Positions 1 to 11,381 of a stretch of 64,000 nt of DNA are shown in pieces. Source of the stretch: Dendrolimus kikuchii (lineage: Eukaryota > Arthropoda > Insecta > Lepidoptera > Lasiocampidae); the NCBI GenBank assembly GCA_019925095.2, contig CM034414.1, positions 3,698,001 to 3,762,000 of the forward strand. Direction: 5' to 3'. Positions within the stretch are counted from its first letter, which is position 1; the number at the start of each line of letters is the position of its first letter. Below the pieces are notes generated by a model, which saw only the letters and a list, made by a program, of their open reading frames with translations, did no database searches and was not told where the DNA came from. The position numbers were made by a program, and so were the translations under genes.

Positions 1-116
1 GCAGCAACGCGTTTGTAGCACCTTTGATGTTGCAAATGTCCATAGGCGATGGTACCCGCTTTCCATGAAGTGGGCTGTCTGCCTGTCTGCTGAACTCCTG
101 CAATAAATAAAAATAT
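1..116 (+). repeat. repeat A copy (retroposon with AATAAA-poly(A) end), cut by window edge
   Basis: Repeat A is a ~320-bp family whose sense strand runs from ATCCGTGCAGGAACGGAG to CTGAACTCCTGCAATAAAAA. It contains GCCAGGTGGTAGGGCATTTG, close to a tRNA D-arm/A box. This copy keeps the 3' third. Confidence 0.7.
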
Positions 117-389
117 ATCATTAAAGACACTGTTTGAACATATTTTCCGTTAACATATCTTTGGGCATCGCATTATATATCTTAGGACATACCCATCTCC
201 TGGTCTGTAGCTCGTAATAATTATTTACATTAGGTAGTTCATATTTAAGTTTATTAGACACTTGTCGGGTTGGATATTTCCGCGATATTAATTTCTTGAA
301 TTGAGTGTTCTCGTGTTGTTCTAAAATGAACTTAACGCTGAAAATTGTCATTTCCAATATCTATGTATTCATCTTCTTTGTTAATACAG

Positions 390-714
390 AGCTCTTTCCA
401 ACAGGAATAATCAACTATAATGACCATCTAAACTTGTGCCATTTTACTGATAGAAAGTTCATTTGCCTGTACTGCCACGAAGGGTTTGACAACGAATATA
501 ACAAGTTAAGCCACGAGTACGAACACATTGGCATTAGTAAACTAAATGCAAACATATCATCAGCTAAATGTTCGACTAAAAAGGTCGTGGTCACTCAGAC
601 TGATCCTGATATGGTCAAATGTGATATTCCCGAAGAGAAGTTAAAGAAGATCGTGTCATTCTTTGATAAGATATCGGATCCGGAGCAGATTTTTACGGAG
701 ATTAAGAAGAAGCG
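390..714 (+). CDS. C2H2 zinc-finger protein, exon A (internal, partial gene)
   Basis: The exon encodes a C2H2 finger, CLYCHEGFDNEYNKLSHEYEH (C-x2-C-x12-H-x3-H), followed by an acidic/lysine-rich linker ending in EIKKKR. A pyrimidine-rich acceptor ends TTAATACAG at 389; a second possible AG at 404 is in the same phase. The donor is GTTAGT at 715. The exon ends with two bases of a codon, which the first base of the exon at 4051 completes as Arg. The frame stays open on both sides, but the upstream part is hydrophobic and probably intronic. C2H2 fingers usually bind DNA or RNA; the target cannot be inferred. The family was not recognised. Confidence 0.6.
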
Positions 715-856
715 GTTAGTGCGCTTTTTTACAACAACAACATCAACAACAACTACTCTTTATTGTACACCAAGATAAAACAGTAACACATTTACATATC
801 TTAATATTAGGTAGTAGTACAATGGGCGGCCTTATTGCTTAAAGGAATCTGTTCCA

Positions 857-867
<11 letters not shown>

Positions 868-933
<66 letters not shown>
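868..933. repeat. (TA)n microsatellite
   Basis: About 33 TA units directly upstream of an RTE copy. Confidence 0.95.
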
Positions 934-934
<1 letters not shown>

Positions 935-944
935 AGAAAAAAAC

Positions 945-1710
945 AAAGGTTATGGTGTAGAGAAGAAACCAGAACGCATGCAAGGATAATGGTCAATGAT
1001 GTTATGCTGGAGCAAGTGAATGAGTTTGTATATCTTGGATGTGCTTTTAGCAGGAATGGAAGGTACACCGCTGATATAGAAAGAAGAGTGAATTTGGGGA
1101 ATAGTTTGAATGGAGCGTTAGGTAAACTTCTAGGCGCTAAGAACCTCAGCCAGAAGGCCCAGCTGGCCGTACACAACGCGGTGCTGGTACCTACGCTCAC
1201 GTATGGAAGCGAGAGTTGGGTATGGAAGAGAGAGCATGAAAGTAGAGTAAACGCGGTCGAGATGCGAGCACTGCGCAAAATCTGCGGAGTGACGCTCGCG
1301 GACCGCGTTCGTAATACCGAAGTAAGAAAGAGAGTTGCTCTGAAAGAGAGTGTCGGGGTGAAGGTAAGGAAAGGAATGCTCCGGTGGTTCGGGCATATGG
1401 AAAGAATGCATGATGAAAGAATGAATAAACAGATATACAATGCAAAAGTGGATGGATGCAGAAGTCGTGGAAGGCCACGACACACCTTCCATGATCAAAT
1501 TGATCGTGTACTAGCAGAAGGTGATGTCAGGAGCCTTAAGAACAGACGAGCGTGCATGACAAGAGTTATGAATGTCAAAGAAGCAAGTGAGGTGTGTAAG
1601 AATAAGCCCAAATGGCACTCTGTTGTTCGTGCCTACCCCGCAAGGGAACTGGCGTGAAGTTATGTATGTATGTACATACATATGTATGTATGTATGTATG
1701 TATGTATATA
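945..1710 (+). pseudogene. RTE-like LINE 3' end, longest copy in the window
   Basis: The main ORF (989-1657) encodes the region after the RT palm: [73 protein letters not shown] and ends PARELA. The stop TGA is followed almost at once by a (TATG)n tail, so the 3' UTR is a few bases, as is usual for RTE-type elements. It lacks endonuclease and RT core. Preceded by (TA)n. Lies in the zinc-finger gene intron. Confidence 0.8.
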
Positions 1711-1807
1711 TATATATATAATATTTGTTGGTACTGTGAGTTTCAACTAAGTCAAATCTCACTCAAGTGATTACTCACTCCACTTACGGATTTATATAGT
1801 GAGTAAG

Positions 1808-1930
1808 TCATGAGGTTTTCTCCACCGTTGTTAGCACATGGTAATTGTAAAAATATGCACCTTAAGTCAGAAGACTGCCCAAGTGGTGCATGCGTTTCGG
1901 GCAGGATTCGAAGCCGCGCCTTTACAGTTG
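1808..1930 (-). repeat. SINE S1 5' fragment
   Basis: GTTGTTAGCACATGGTAATT through CAGGATTCGAAGCC. Confidence 0.55.
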
Positions 1931-1934
1931 TGAC

Positions 1935-2540
1935 GTCTAAGTTAAGATAAAGATCTGTGCTGACCCAGGATATAAGTTTGCGGTGAGTCGAGTTTCATTT
2001 CAAGACGTTCATGAGTTCACTAGTATCGGCAAACAAGCAAAAATTGTTTTGTTCACTTGCATCACTTAACAAACTCACTCGCATAACTTAGCAGTGAGTG
2101 AGTGTCGTTTTGAGTGAGTGAAAAATAATTTGTTAAGAAACTAGGCGTCATAAAAATTTATTGGAACCATACAATCAAATCTACTGTTAAATATGATAAA
2201 ATGGGCTAGTTATTTTTATATTCATTCCCTCTCAGTTATTCCTATTCCACTATTTTGCAATTCACCACTCATAAAACGTAACTAAGCCGCGAGGATCAAT
2301 GTGTGCGTGTGTTTGTAGGAGTATGTGTATGTAAGGGAGAATGTATGTGTGCGTATGTGCGACGCTCTCATTTACAAGACCATCCATTCAAACCCAAGGA
2401 TTGCGCACATGACGCGAAAAATAAATTCAGTGAATAAAGCCAGAAAATCTAGGTATAAGTCCCGCCACGTAAAAAGAACGCTGAGCGGTAGGGATGTGTC
2501 TGCGCAGGTGTACAGTCGTATCATCCCGACTTAACAATTG
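1935..2540. other. no gene seen
   Basis: AT-rich intron sequence of the zinc-finger gene with scattered GAGTGAGTG; nothing else recognised. Confidence 0.5.
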
Positions 2541-2542
2541 GA

Positions 2543-2750
2543 TTGGATGGCTACCACCCCTGATCTAAAGTATGTCGCCATAACAACCTTGAGTTGTATT
2601 CCGGCATTAGTGACCAGGTTCCAGTCTCCCTTAAGAGAGCAGCAGCGTATTTGTAGCACCTTTGGTGTTGCAAATGTCCATAGGCGATGGTAACCGCTTT
2701 CCATCATGTGGGCCGTCTGCCTGTCTGCTGATCTCCTGCAAAAAAAAATT
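2543..2750 (+). repeat. repeat A copy, 5'-truncated
   Basis: Starts in GGATGGCTACCACCCC and ends TCTCCTGCAAAAAAAAA. Confidence 0.7.
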
Positions 2751-2764
2751 CGTGTATAACTTTA

Positions 2765-2905
2765 AAAAAAAATTAGCCTTCTGCACTCCTTCTCTATATA
2801 AACTAAAGGGTGCGAAATTTCACACTCCTCCAACCGCGCAATTTTTGTAAAAATGGGTACAAAGGTTTTCCCTCACGTATTAATTTAATATATAGATTTA
2901 TTGAC
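2765..2905 (+). repeat. repeat B 3' half
   Basis: CTTCTGCACTCCTTCTCTAT to CTCACGTATTAATT. Confidence 0.5.
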
Positions 2906-3247
2906 ATAGATACGATAACTGAGAGTTCAGGTGGCCCGTCCCACCACCCTATTTTCCCTATCCTATCCCACTATTTTATACCCCTTTTTTTTAAGGCGGG
3001 GGAAATGCTATTTACGCACAATACTGGGTCCTTTGCAAGGGATTAGACCATAGTTGATCATGAAGGCTTTCCCCTTTGATAAGGGGCAATCCGAACAATA
3101 ATCAAGCCAGCTTGTGTGGAGACTCAGAGAAGTTGCACGGGCAACAACCACTACCCACTAAAACCACCCTCCTCCCATGTGCCCCGCTCTTTTTATGTAG
3201 GAAAGGCTGAGATACTATTTTATACCCATTATTCTATCCCCGATTAA

Positions 3248-3445
3248 CGACCTCTGTGGTTGAGTGGGCTGATAAGCGGCTTTATACGGCTTACCTCATT
3301 GCAGCACAGAGGTTCCGGATTCGACCCGGTAAGGTAAATTTCGGAAACGATCTTTCAGTCATTTACGTCATGTTTTGGGTAACTGGGATTGGGATTGGTC
3401 CCAGAGTGATCCATTGTACATTAACCAAAATACAAATACTAATTC
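3248..3445 (+). repeat. tRNA-derived SINE (S2)
   Basis: A box TGGTTGAGTGG (3257-3267) and B-box-like GGATTCGACC; related copies at 16620, 21405, 31845 and 62095. Confidence 0.65.
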
Positions 3446-3561
3446 CCTCTCACTTGCTTACAATGTTTGTTTGCCTGCCGATTGAAAACAAGAAACGTTC
3501 GCTGTAGCCTGCCAGCCTAGCCTGGCATTAGACAGCCGATACGGAGTTGAGATCGCTAGAG

Positions 3562-4010
3562 CTCAGACTCAAGTTCGAAGGGAGGAAGTGATAAATGGCA
3601 TAACGTTGAAAGTAGCTTCGGTGAACCTGCGGCCCACCTTTCAACACCCCTTAGCCACTACCACTGTTGCTCCTCGCCAATTTGTAGGGTATTTTTTAAG
3701 GCCCATGCAGGGAGTGGCGAGTGACAGACAGTCCATTTTTTCATGTTCCTTGAACATTGCGACGGACAGACTCCATAGTACCCATAGACCCAGATCACTA
3801 GTTCCACTAACAGTTCATCCCAATAACCCGGTACCATTTGTTCGCATTTCCTACAATAGTCCTACACTGACCGGGGCTTGTCCTTGGGTGCATATGGTGT
3901 AGACAGGGATAATCGCCGGTCAATGTCACGCTATATTTAAATTAAGTGGCCTCTACATGTTCGCCTTCCCATAGCTACACGCAAGCCCTCGAAAAGACCG
4001 GGCCATTTTT
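3562..4010 (+). repeat. repeat C copy
   Basis: GGCCCATGCAGGGAGTGGCGAG-type start, GATAATCGCCGGTCAATGTC and GGCCATTTTT; ~80% like 16244-16590. Probably a LINE 3' UTR; coding part absent. It ends about 40 bp before zinc-finger exon B. Confidence 0.5.
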
Positions 4011-4050
4011 TTATGGCATTTATTAAAAATACAAACTTTTTAATTAACAG

Positions 4051-4275
4051 CTGTTCGGAATCAAACTTGCACAAGCAATCAAAGACCCAAATGACTGAGT
4101 CGTCAGATACCAGTTCCACGGACAAACGTACAGTCAGCTGCGTGAATTTGCACAGGCGGGTAAATAAAGGCCATTTCACAAGTTCTGCTGATTCGGAGGT
4201 AACTTCGGCTCAACCTTGTGGAAGTTATGGTTCGCCGAATACGTGTCGTTTGTGTGGAGAGCACTTTAATTATAG
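4051..4275 (+). CDS. C2H2 zinc-finger protein, exon B
   Basis: The acceptor is TTTTTAATTAACAG and the donor is GTAATAAA. Length is 225 = 1 + 74 codons + 2, which fits the exons on both sides. It encodes a Ser/Thr-rich segment and ends NTCRLCGEHFNY, the first half of a C2H2 finger whose histidines lie in the exon at 5634. The 3.3-kb intron before it contains RTE, SINE and other repeats. The phase match plus the split finger is the main evidence that this is a real exon. Confidence 0.65.
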
Positions 4276-4551
4276 GTAATAAATTATTTACAAATATCAT
4301 ACTTACAAGTTTCTACGGTCGATTTATCTGTCCAGAAATGAGGAAAGATTTATCTGGAGGAAAATCAGTCATAACTTTAAATAAGTTTCCAATTATAGGT
4401 TGGCCAAATTGACTAGATAATAATAGAGGTGCCACTTTCTTTGTGTCAGCCCTAGCAACTCCAATTAATTTAAGTAATAGTAGTAGTAAATAATTTTTAG
4501 TATTTCGTCAAACATCGTGCAAGTACCAAGCTTTATTTACAACATAATAGA

Positions 4552-4882
4552 TTGTACTTTAATACAGTCTGTTATGTCATAAATTTGACAAACTGCAAGT
4601 GTCGCTTACGCTGTTACGGAAACGTTTTACGGAAACCGGCTAGTTACGTGGGGAACAAAATTAAATGTCTAGCCATGCCGCGTCCGTCAGGTCCCGGTCG
4701 AACGGGAATGCCCAAGAAATGCTGGCTTGACGTTATGAAGGATTACATTACCAATGGTCTCAAAACGGGAGACGCTGAAGACAACGCGAAGTTAGTTAGA
4801 AAAAGTAGGAAAGTGGACACTGAGCGTTGGAGTGAACGCTCCGAACGCAACCGGGATTTAACGCTCGGATGATGATGATGAT
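4552..4882 (+). pseudogene. non-LTR retrotransposon C-terminal fragment, (GATGAT)n tail
   Basis: LRCYGNVLRKPASYVGNKIK...GRTGMPKKCWLDVMKDYITN...RKSRKVDTER resembles the RWxGHVLRRPxSYVGN...GRPKKRWLDVVK end of RTE-type pol proteins; it ends in GATGATGATGATGATG. Confidence 0.65.
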
Positions 4883-4887
4883 GAGGT

Positions 4888-5176
4888 TGTACTTTAATCA
4901 AATAATAACAGCCCAAAAACGTCCCACTGTTAGGCTCGGGCCTCTCACTATAGAGGAATGTACAATATACTCGCCACGTTTGTCCAAGGCGCTTTGGCAT
5001 ATTTGATACATCGGCTATGTCGATGTGCAGGTTGCATCACGATGTTTTCCTTCACCGTTGTTAGCACGTGGTAATTGTGACAATAGGCACATTAGGTCAG
5101 GAAACTGCCTAAGTGGTGAATAACCCGCACCCTTTCGAGTTTGGGATGCGTGCACTGACCATTATGCTACCACAAT
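4888..5176 (-). repeat. tRNA-derived SINE S1 copy
   Basis: Contains complements of AGTGGGAC, CGATGTGTC-like and CATTAGGTCAG; head near 5170. Confidence 0.65.
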
Positions 5177-5633
5177 TTTTTACTTTAATAATAATGACTA
5201 TAAATTTGTAAGCAAAAACTAATTAACACTGTAATAATTAATAGAGGAATTATTCGGCTAAAAGAAGCTAAACGAACCGTTACAAACCTGTCATGTCGGC
5301 GGTTCTTTAGTAAATACTGTCGAATTCTAACAAAAACATTTTTGCTTCAAATTCGACTTGACATCCTTGATAACCATTAAAAATCAGTGCTCATGTAAAA
5401 CTTAGTATTGTTGTTGTAATTTATAGATTATAAATTTGGATAAACATTAAAATTAAAATGGATATATTCTTTTTTTTACTTTATTCACTGGCGTTAACTA
5501 CAAATATGATATAATATTGCCAGAAGGCAAAAAAATAGTTCATGTTTTACACGTTATGGCCAGGCTTTACGAAAATGTTAACTTCTCTTTTGAAAGGCTT
5601 TTTTATTTTGCTTACATTTTCTACACATTTCAG

Positions 5634-5850
5634 GCGGCAACTAAGCTTGCATGTAGACCTCGAACACAGGGTCCATAACAAGTTTTCAAAGTTCCACAGC
5701 TGTGCTGGTCTCATGAGCTATGCACCTTCGAAACGAGTGGACATGGTGTCCACTGATGGGCAAATCAAGGTGCATAGCATGGATCCATCGTCTTCGGTGT
5801 TGGGAGGAGATGGAACTGAGTCATCGATTACTGAGGATATAGCTTCTAGA
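5634..5850 (+). CDS. C2H2 zinc-finger protein, exon C
   Basis: The acceptor is a strong T-rich tract ending CTACACATTTCAG and the donor is GTAAGTATG, a near-consensus site. The exon has 217 bases (1 + 72 codons). Joined to exon B it completes a finger, C-x2-C-x12-H-x4-H, ending RRQLSLHVDLEH. The rest (SCAGLMSYAPSKRVDMV, then a Ser/Asp-rich stretch ending TEDIASR) is not recognised. It ends in phase 0. Confidence 0.65.
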
Positions 5851-6267
5851 GTAAGTATGTTGTTGTTCTTTAGTTTTGCTTGTGTGTACTTAGCATATTA
5901 GTGTAGGTACTTATCACATAATAACAGGAGGAGGTTACGAATGGATGTTTGTTACTCTTTTGTGTATAAACTACTGAACGAATTTTGATGAAACTCGACA
6001 CAAAGCTAGTTTATATCCCAGGCCAACTTTTAGGATACTTTCTATACTGTACGAAGCAAGTACGGACATTTTCCCGACTCGGCAAATTAGGTGAATACGT
6101 GCGAAGATTGCTTTTAACACCAGTGCGTGCGTCTATCCGTGCAGGAACGGAGAAAGAATATAATTATGCGGGCCTGTGGACGCTTACCTTATACGTCATT
6201 ACGGCAACGTGAACGAAGTTTTGTTGGCACATGCTGGTTTATAAGTAAATTTAGTTTTACCTGTAAG

Positions 6268-6344
6268 ACGGAACCACCACAAATTTGTTGCCGAACTCGT
6301 CACACACGGCTCATTGGAAAGTCCCAGTTTGTTGTCAAATACAG
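6268..6344 (+). CDS. possible exon D of the zinc-finger gene
   Basis: A 77-bp open segment between ACCTGTAAG and GTAATTG starts in phase 0, as exon C requires. It encodes PPQICCRTRHTRLIGKSQFV, which resembles a finger in its hydrophobic spacing but lacks the second Cys and first His. This could be a degenerate finger or chance. No further exon was found before the convergent WDR7 3' end. Confidence 0.25.
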
Positions 6345-6619
6345 GTAATTGAAATGAACGTTGAACTGATGCTTTCTCCCTCTAACCACACAGAATTTGT
6401 ATTAGAATAAAAGAGACGTCATAATTCTCTTGGTTATGGCGCTGCAATTTTGATGGCAGTTGGCAGTTTGTGGAAAAAAATAATATTAAATTGGGCCCGT
6501 GTAGAAGGTTTTAGCAATCAAACACACACACATACCTATATGCACCCACACCACAAGCACACTCTCATATAATTCATATATAACTTAAACTACTCGCATA
6601 TTTTACATACATTAGTACA

Positions 6620-6956
6620 TACATACATACATAACTTCACGCCAGTTCCCTTGCGGGGTAGGCACAAACAGCAGAGCACCATTCATGCTTATTCTTACAC
6701 ACCTCACTTGCTTCTTTGACATTCATAACTCTTGTCATGCACGCTCGTTTGTTCTTAAGGCTCCTGACATCACCTTCTGCTAGTACAAGATCAATTTGAT
6801 CATGGAAGGTGTGTCGTGGCCTTCCACGACTTCTGCATCCATCCACTTGTGCATTGTATTATATCTGTTTAGTCATTCTTTCCACATGCCCGAACCACCG
6901 GAGCATTCCTTTCCTCACCTTCATCCCGACACTCTCTTTCAGACCAACTCTCTGTT
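6620..6956 (-). pseudogene. RTE-like LINE 3' fragment
   Basis: DGCRSRGRPRHTFHDQIDLV...PARELA and a CATA tail at 6612-6640; 5'-truncated. Confidence 0.8.
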
Positions 6957-6999
6957 TTATACATACATTCGTGTCAGCTATTATATATTTTTAAGTTGT

Positions 7000-7345
7000 A
7001 TGTGAGGGGTCAGGAGTGCCATAATGACAGGATTTTTTCTTAGTTTGGGCTCCCGGCTTTTCCACGTATAGTTTTTTCCCCGCTTTATTGTTGTTTTGTA
7101 GAAAGGACAATAAATAAATTTAATTAAAAATATTGACCAGGTAAAGTCAGAGGAGAGTATGAGTTGCGATCCATCGACCAATATAATATACTACACGTCT
7201 CAAGAGAGCGTGACTACGCCCCGGATAAGACAGTGTGTCCAGGGTATCAAGACCCCTGGGTATAAATGGGAGCCCGGGACGAGGATCATACGTGTGTGAC
7301 GTCAGTTTGTGTGTTGTGGAGTAACATGTCCAATATATAATTAGA
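7000..7345 (+). other. possible LTR-like or promoter-like fragment
   Basis: GGGTATAAATGGGAGCCCGG then GTGTGTGACGTCAG; no coding partner. Confidence 0.2.
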
Positions 7346-7442
7346 AATGGCTAGTTTGGTTTTTTTTTTGCAGCAGACACACATTGTATATCCCCAAATT
7401 AAGCAACTTATGCTTGTGTTATAGGTAATATACAACTTCACA

Positions 7443-7444
<2 letters not shown>

Positions 7445-7492
<48 letters not shown>
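7445..7492. repeat. (TA)n microsatellite
   Basis: About 24 TA units just left of the 332-bp inverted repeat element. Confidence 0.95.
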
Positions 7493-7494
<2 letters not shown>

Positions 7495-7500
7495 TCCGGT

Positions 7501-9013
7501 CATTTTAGACATAAAAATAGTGATCAAATAAAGAAAATTCCGACAGAGCCAAATCTTCGTAGAGACCTTAGGTTTACCACAAGGAATAAAGTGTCAAAAG
7601 TCCCCATCAGTCCCATGTGAGCTTAGGGACTTATTCGGGGCCCAAGGTCAAAATTTTAGGTTTTTTGGATTTTTCTCGAAAACGGTAAGTTTTATCGAAA
7701 AAGTACCTCAGAGCAAAGTTGTAGATCTTACAATTCTCTATAAAAATGGTCCCTATGATTTTTTCTCTAAGACCCACTATTTCCCAGATATTGCGCTTGT
7801 AAGAATCATGTTCTACATAGTATGCACACATATGCCACGTATATACATATTTAGGTACTCAAGCAAGCAAAAATGACTACTCATGTCTCCTAAATTAATT
7901 CTTCACCTCAAATACTAATTACTAAAGGAATTCGGTTTCTTCTTGCGGTTTATGGAGCTCCAAAAAAAATTGATTGCATAGATACGTACAGATATTTAAC
8001 ATTTGTAAAAAATACACGAAACAAAAAGCAAGTACAGCTATCTTGTCTTCCTCCAACATCGGCATCTGCTACTCAACATTTGTTTCGAGTATACTATCAA
8101 GTTCAGACATGGCAAGGCAATGAACTGAACCCTGAAGACTGGGGTTGGAAATTGATAAATAATACTTTGGAACCGATTCGAACTTTACTGCCCCCTGCTC
8201 CAGAAAAACTTCTTAACACTATTTTTTGCAATTGCAAGAAAGGTTGTAGTGCCAAATGTGGCTGTAAAAAAGTAGGGTTGCAGTGTTCTCCAGCGTGTAC
8301 CAATTGCCAAGGTGTCTCTTGCTCAAATGTTCAATTAAATACAAGAGAGGAAGATTCATGTGATTTTGATGAAGAGACAACTGATTCATCTTCATTTGAA
8401 CAATTTCTAAGCGTTCATCAACAGGAAGGAGAAGAAGAAGAACGAGAAGAAATTGAAGAAAACATGATTGTTGAAGTTGAATATGAAGAGTATGAGTCAG
8501 ATTAAAGTAATAAAAAAAAGTTAGAACGACAGTTAAACTCAGCAACCCATATCAATAATCTTCATACTATTAAATAATTATTGTTCCTGAAAATAACGTC
8601 ATAAAGGTTTGTGGAATAGGCCTACCGGGGATACCACGTTGAAAAAAAACGCGCCGAGTACACTACCTCACAGGTGGTGTGGAAATGTGTGCATATTATG
8701 TAGAACGTGATTCTTACAAGCGCAATATCTGGGAAATAGTGGGTCTTAGAGAAAAAATCATAGGGACCATTTTTATAGAGAATTGTAAGATCTACAACTT
8801 TGCTCTGAGGTACTTTTTCGATAAAACTTACCGTTTTCGAGAAAAATCCAAAAAACCTAAAATTTTGACCTTGGGCCCCGAATAAGTCCCTAAGCTCACA
8901 TGGGACTGATGGGGACTTTTGACACTTTATTCCTTGTGGTAAACCTAAGGTCTCTACGAAGATTTGGCTCTGTCGGAATTTTCTTTATTTGATCACTATT
9001 TTTATGTCTAAAA
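7501..9013 (+). mobile_element. 1.5-kb element with 332-bp inverted repeats around a Cys-rich ORF
   Basis: 7501-7832 and 8682-9013 are near-perfect reverse complements, both ending in CATTTTAGACATAAAAATAG. The interior carries one truncated ORF. No flanking duplication was found (the left flank is a TA microsatellite). This fits a non-autonomous DNA transposon or a fold-back element; its superfamily is unknown. Confidence 0.7.
7893..8505 (+). pseudogene. C-terminal part of a CXC-type Cys-rich repeat-encoded protein
   Basis: Frame open from about 7893: RFLLAVYGAPKKIDCIDTYR, then LSCLPPTSASATQHLFRVYY and QVQTWQGNELNPEDWGWKL, a Cys cluster (CNCKKGCSAKCGCKKVGLQC, CSPACTNCQG) and an acidic Glu-rich tail. 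LPPTSAAAxxHxxRVYxQVQxWxGxxLxPxxWGW plus a CXC cluster is a multi-copy arthropod family of unknown function. The N-terminus is missing; there is no in-frame start near the 5' end. Confidence 0.6.
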
Positions 9014-9149
9014 TGCACATGCCGTGTTCATGTAAACGAGGTTAAACATGCCGTGTCTGAAACATTGAAAGTAATAAAAAAAATTGAAAATAACTTATTA
9101 TACATAAACTATAAGCTACTACAATGAAGAAAATTATAAATAATTCAAT

Positions 9150-9232
9150 ACAATAAAAGAAAACTTATTTGTTTTGTATTCTACCCGTAGTCCCTCAAGA
9201 CTATAAGTAGAATACTGAATTGATAGGATGCC
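9150..9232 (-). repeat. 3' UTR of the RPDG/WDATC element
   Basis: TAGTCCCTCAAGACTATAAG and the flanking TTTGTATTCTAC match 59800-59860; no coding part is attached. Confidence 0.6.
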
Positions 9233-9327
9233 AACAATTGGGTATTTGAATCTACTTTTTTTTTAATCAATGAAAAATCCGACGTAAGGCTTAGAACACA
9301 CTATTTTTACTCATCATTTAACTCTCT

Positions 9328-9368
9328 CGTAGCTTCGTAGCAGACGTAGCGTGTGCTACGAAGCTACG
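9328..9368. other. perfect 15-bp inverted repeat
   Basis: CGTAGCTTCGTAGCA and its exact complement, 11-nt loop. Confidence 0.8.
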
Positions 9369-9442
9369 ATGCGTTATTATGAAAAATTAGCATAGTGACG
9401 TCACACGGTCCTCGGGTACTTCGAGTCCAATAATTTATTTTT

Positions 9443-9807
9443 ACATACATACATAACTTCACGCCAGTTCCCTTGCGGGGTAGGCACGAACAACAGAGTG
9501 CCATTTAGGCTTATTCTTACACACCTCACTTGCCTCTTTGACATTCATAACTCTTGTCATGCAAGCTCGTCTGTTCTTAAGACTCCTAACATCACCTTCT
9601 GCTAGTACACGATCGATTTGATCATGGAAGGTTGTCGTGGCCTGCCACGACTTCTGCATCCATCCACTTTTGCATTGTATATCTGTTTAGTCATTCTTTC
9701 ATCATGCATTCTTTCCACATGCCCGAACCACCGGAGCATTCCTTTCCTTACCTTCACCCCGACACTCTCTTTCAGACCAACTCTCTTTCTTACTTCGGTA
9801 TTACGAT
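9443..9807 (-). pseudogene. RTE-like LINE 3' fragment
   Basis: Same 3' end as the 945 copy, with a frameshift near 9640 (one base lost in GTGTCGTGG). Confidence 0.75.
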
Positions 9808-9884
9808 TTTATATTATTATTAATTACCGATAATTTATTTTTAATCTTATATACGGAGATATCATATACATGTACAGAATTATA

Positions 9885-10245
9885 TAATACTAGTGGTCGA
9901 ATTTCGACCGTAATTAATATAAATTATAAGTTTGAACATTATTAAGGTTCTGTTGTCAAAGACTATACTTCTATAATCACAGATTTCGCCAAGGTTACAC
10001 TGTTAATTTGACATGAACAATAAACAAAAGAGTATATATGCGTGTGTGTGTGACAAATACATGTTTGTTTTATTGATTTAATGTATTTGATATGCATAAT
10101 ATTAATAACATATTAGCACTCTGCACTCATTTTCTATATAAACTATAAGTGTGCGAAATTTCGTACTCCTCCGTCCGCGCAATTTTCTTAAAAAGGCGTA
10201 CAAACTTTTTGCTTCACGTATTAATACGAGTATAATGATATTTCA
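9885..10245 (+). repeat. repeat B copy
   Basis: GGTCGAATTTCGACC start, TCACAGATTTCGCCAAGG, GTCCGCGCAATTTT, TTTGCTTCACGTATTAATA end. Copies: 31087, 2765, 21640 (inverted), 55008. Confidence 0.55.
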
Positions 10246-11256
10246 TAGACATACAGAACGTGGTAATACTCGGCAATCGCTATAATTTATTGTTGGTTTT
10301 ATTTAAATGTATTAATTTGGTTCGCTAATTAAATATTTCATAAGTTAAATTACTTTAACAATATTGGATCGCGTTGTTCTTACGCCAAAATGAAGGTTTG
10401 CACTGAAAATGAGCGTTGTGTCGGATATAATTCCGGCACAGCAATATGCTGCGTGCGAACCTTGTTTGCTGAAAATGCGACGGTAAAATTCTCAAAATAT
10501 GCTATGTTTGTAATAATGTATAAGGAATGTGATTATGTCGCTATTTCTTCACTTAGACTTTTTCTTTCTTCTTTCATATATAAAAAAGTAAATAAAAATA
10601 ATTTATAATAAAACATAATTAAATGACCTTTCCATTTATTTGAAAATGATTCAAATACCCAATTTTATGATTTACCCTACTTGTGTGTAAGGTTTAAACG
10701 ATGTACAAATAAAATAGCTTCGAGACGTTTTTGCTTTTGCAGTAATGTACTGTCAGCACATAAATAAATTAATACATTTTATATATTATTACTAGCTGCA
10801 TACGGCCTATTGTTGTATTGTAATCATTAGCCAGGTGTTACGGATTTAAAGTACAAGCTGATTCTAGGTAAATCGGTCCACGCTGCCGGGCGGACATATC
10901 GCATTTGTGCAGTATAAAGCATTATATATAGATAGGCAAATACTTAATATGAAACTAATTATATTACACGATATTAAAATAACAAATATTAATATTTTCT
11001 TAAGTTTTCGCGACTTGTATACATAATAAAACTACGTTTTAACGGTTTTAAGCGCGGTAATTTTATTTGATTTTGGTTTTTCCGACGTTTCGGCCACTTT
11101 TCAGTGGCCGTGATCACGGAAGACAAAGATGTCAAGTGTCAACGAGTATTGTTAAAGTTTTATTTAGCCTACCGCCAACTTATTAATTTTAATTATTTAA
11201 TTTTTAATTTTGTTTATGGTTATTATTTAATCTATGGGAGCCTAATCTAATTTTCT

Positions 11257-11314
11257 ACCGCTTCGCAACATGTTATGGCTTGAAGAGAAGAAGCGGCGCA
11301 AGAAACTCTTCAGC
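11257..11314 (-). ncRNA. 58-nt pseudoknot-like module, Penelope copy (left)
   Basis: Same sequence as the 13867 copy, in inverted orientation, 67 nt after the GIY-YIG ORF stop (11382). Confidence 0.6.
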
Positions 11315-11381
11315 AAACATGCCTAGCTCTAATAATTTTATATAATATTAAAATGGGTGGAAGGAAAAATAAAAGTAATTA

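Noticed and set aside
832..1485. Minus-strand 217-codon frame and similar frames opposite RTE copies
   Set aside because: Antisense shadows of the RTE ORF joined to a TA microsatellite (YIYIYI repeats).
10390..10608. 72-codon Cys-containing frame
   Set aside because: No recognisable motif, no splice-site support and AT-rich coding end.
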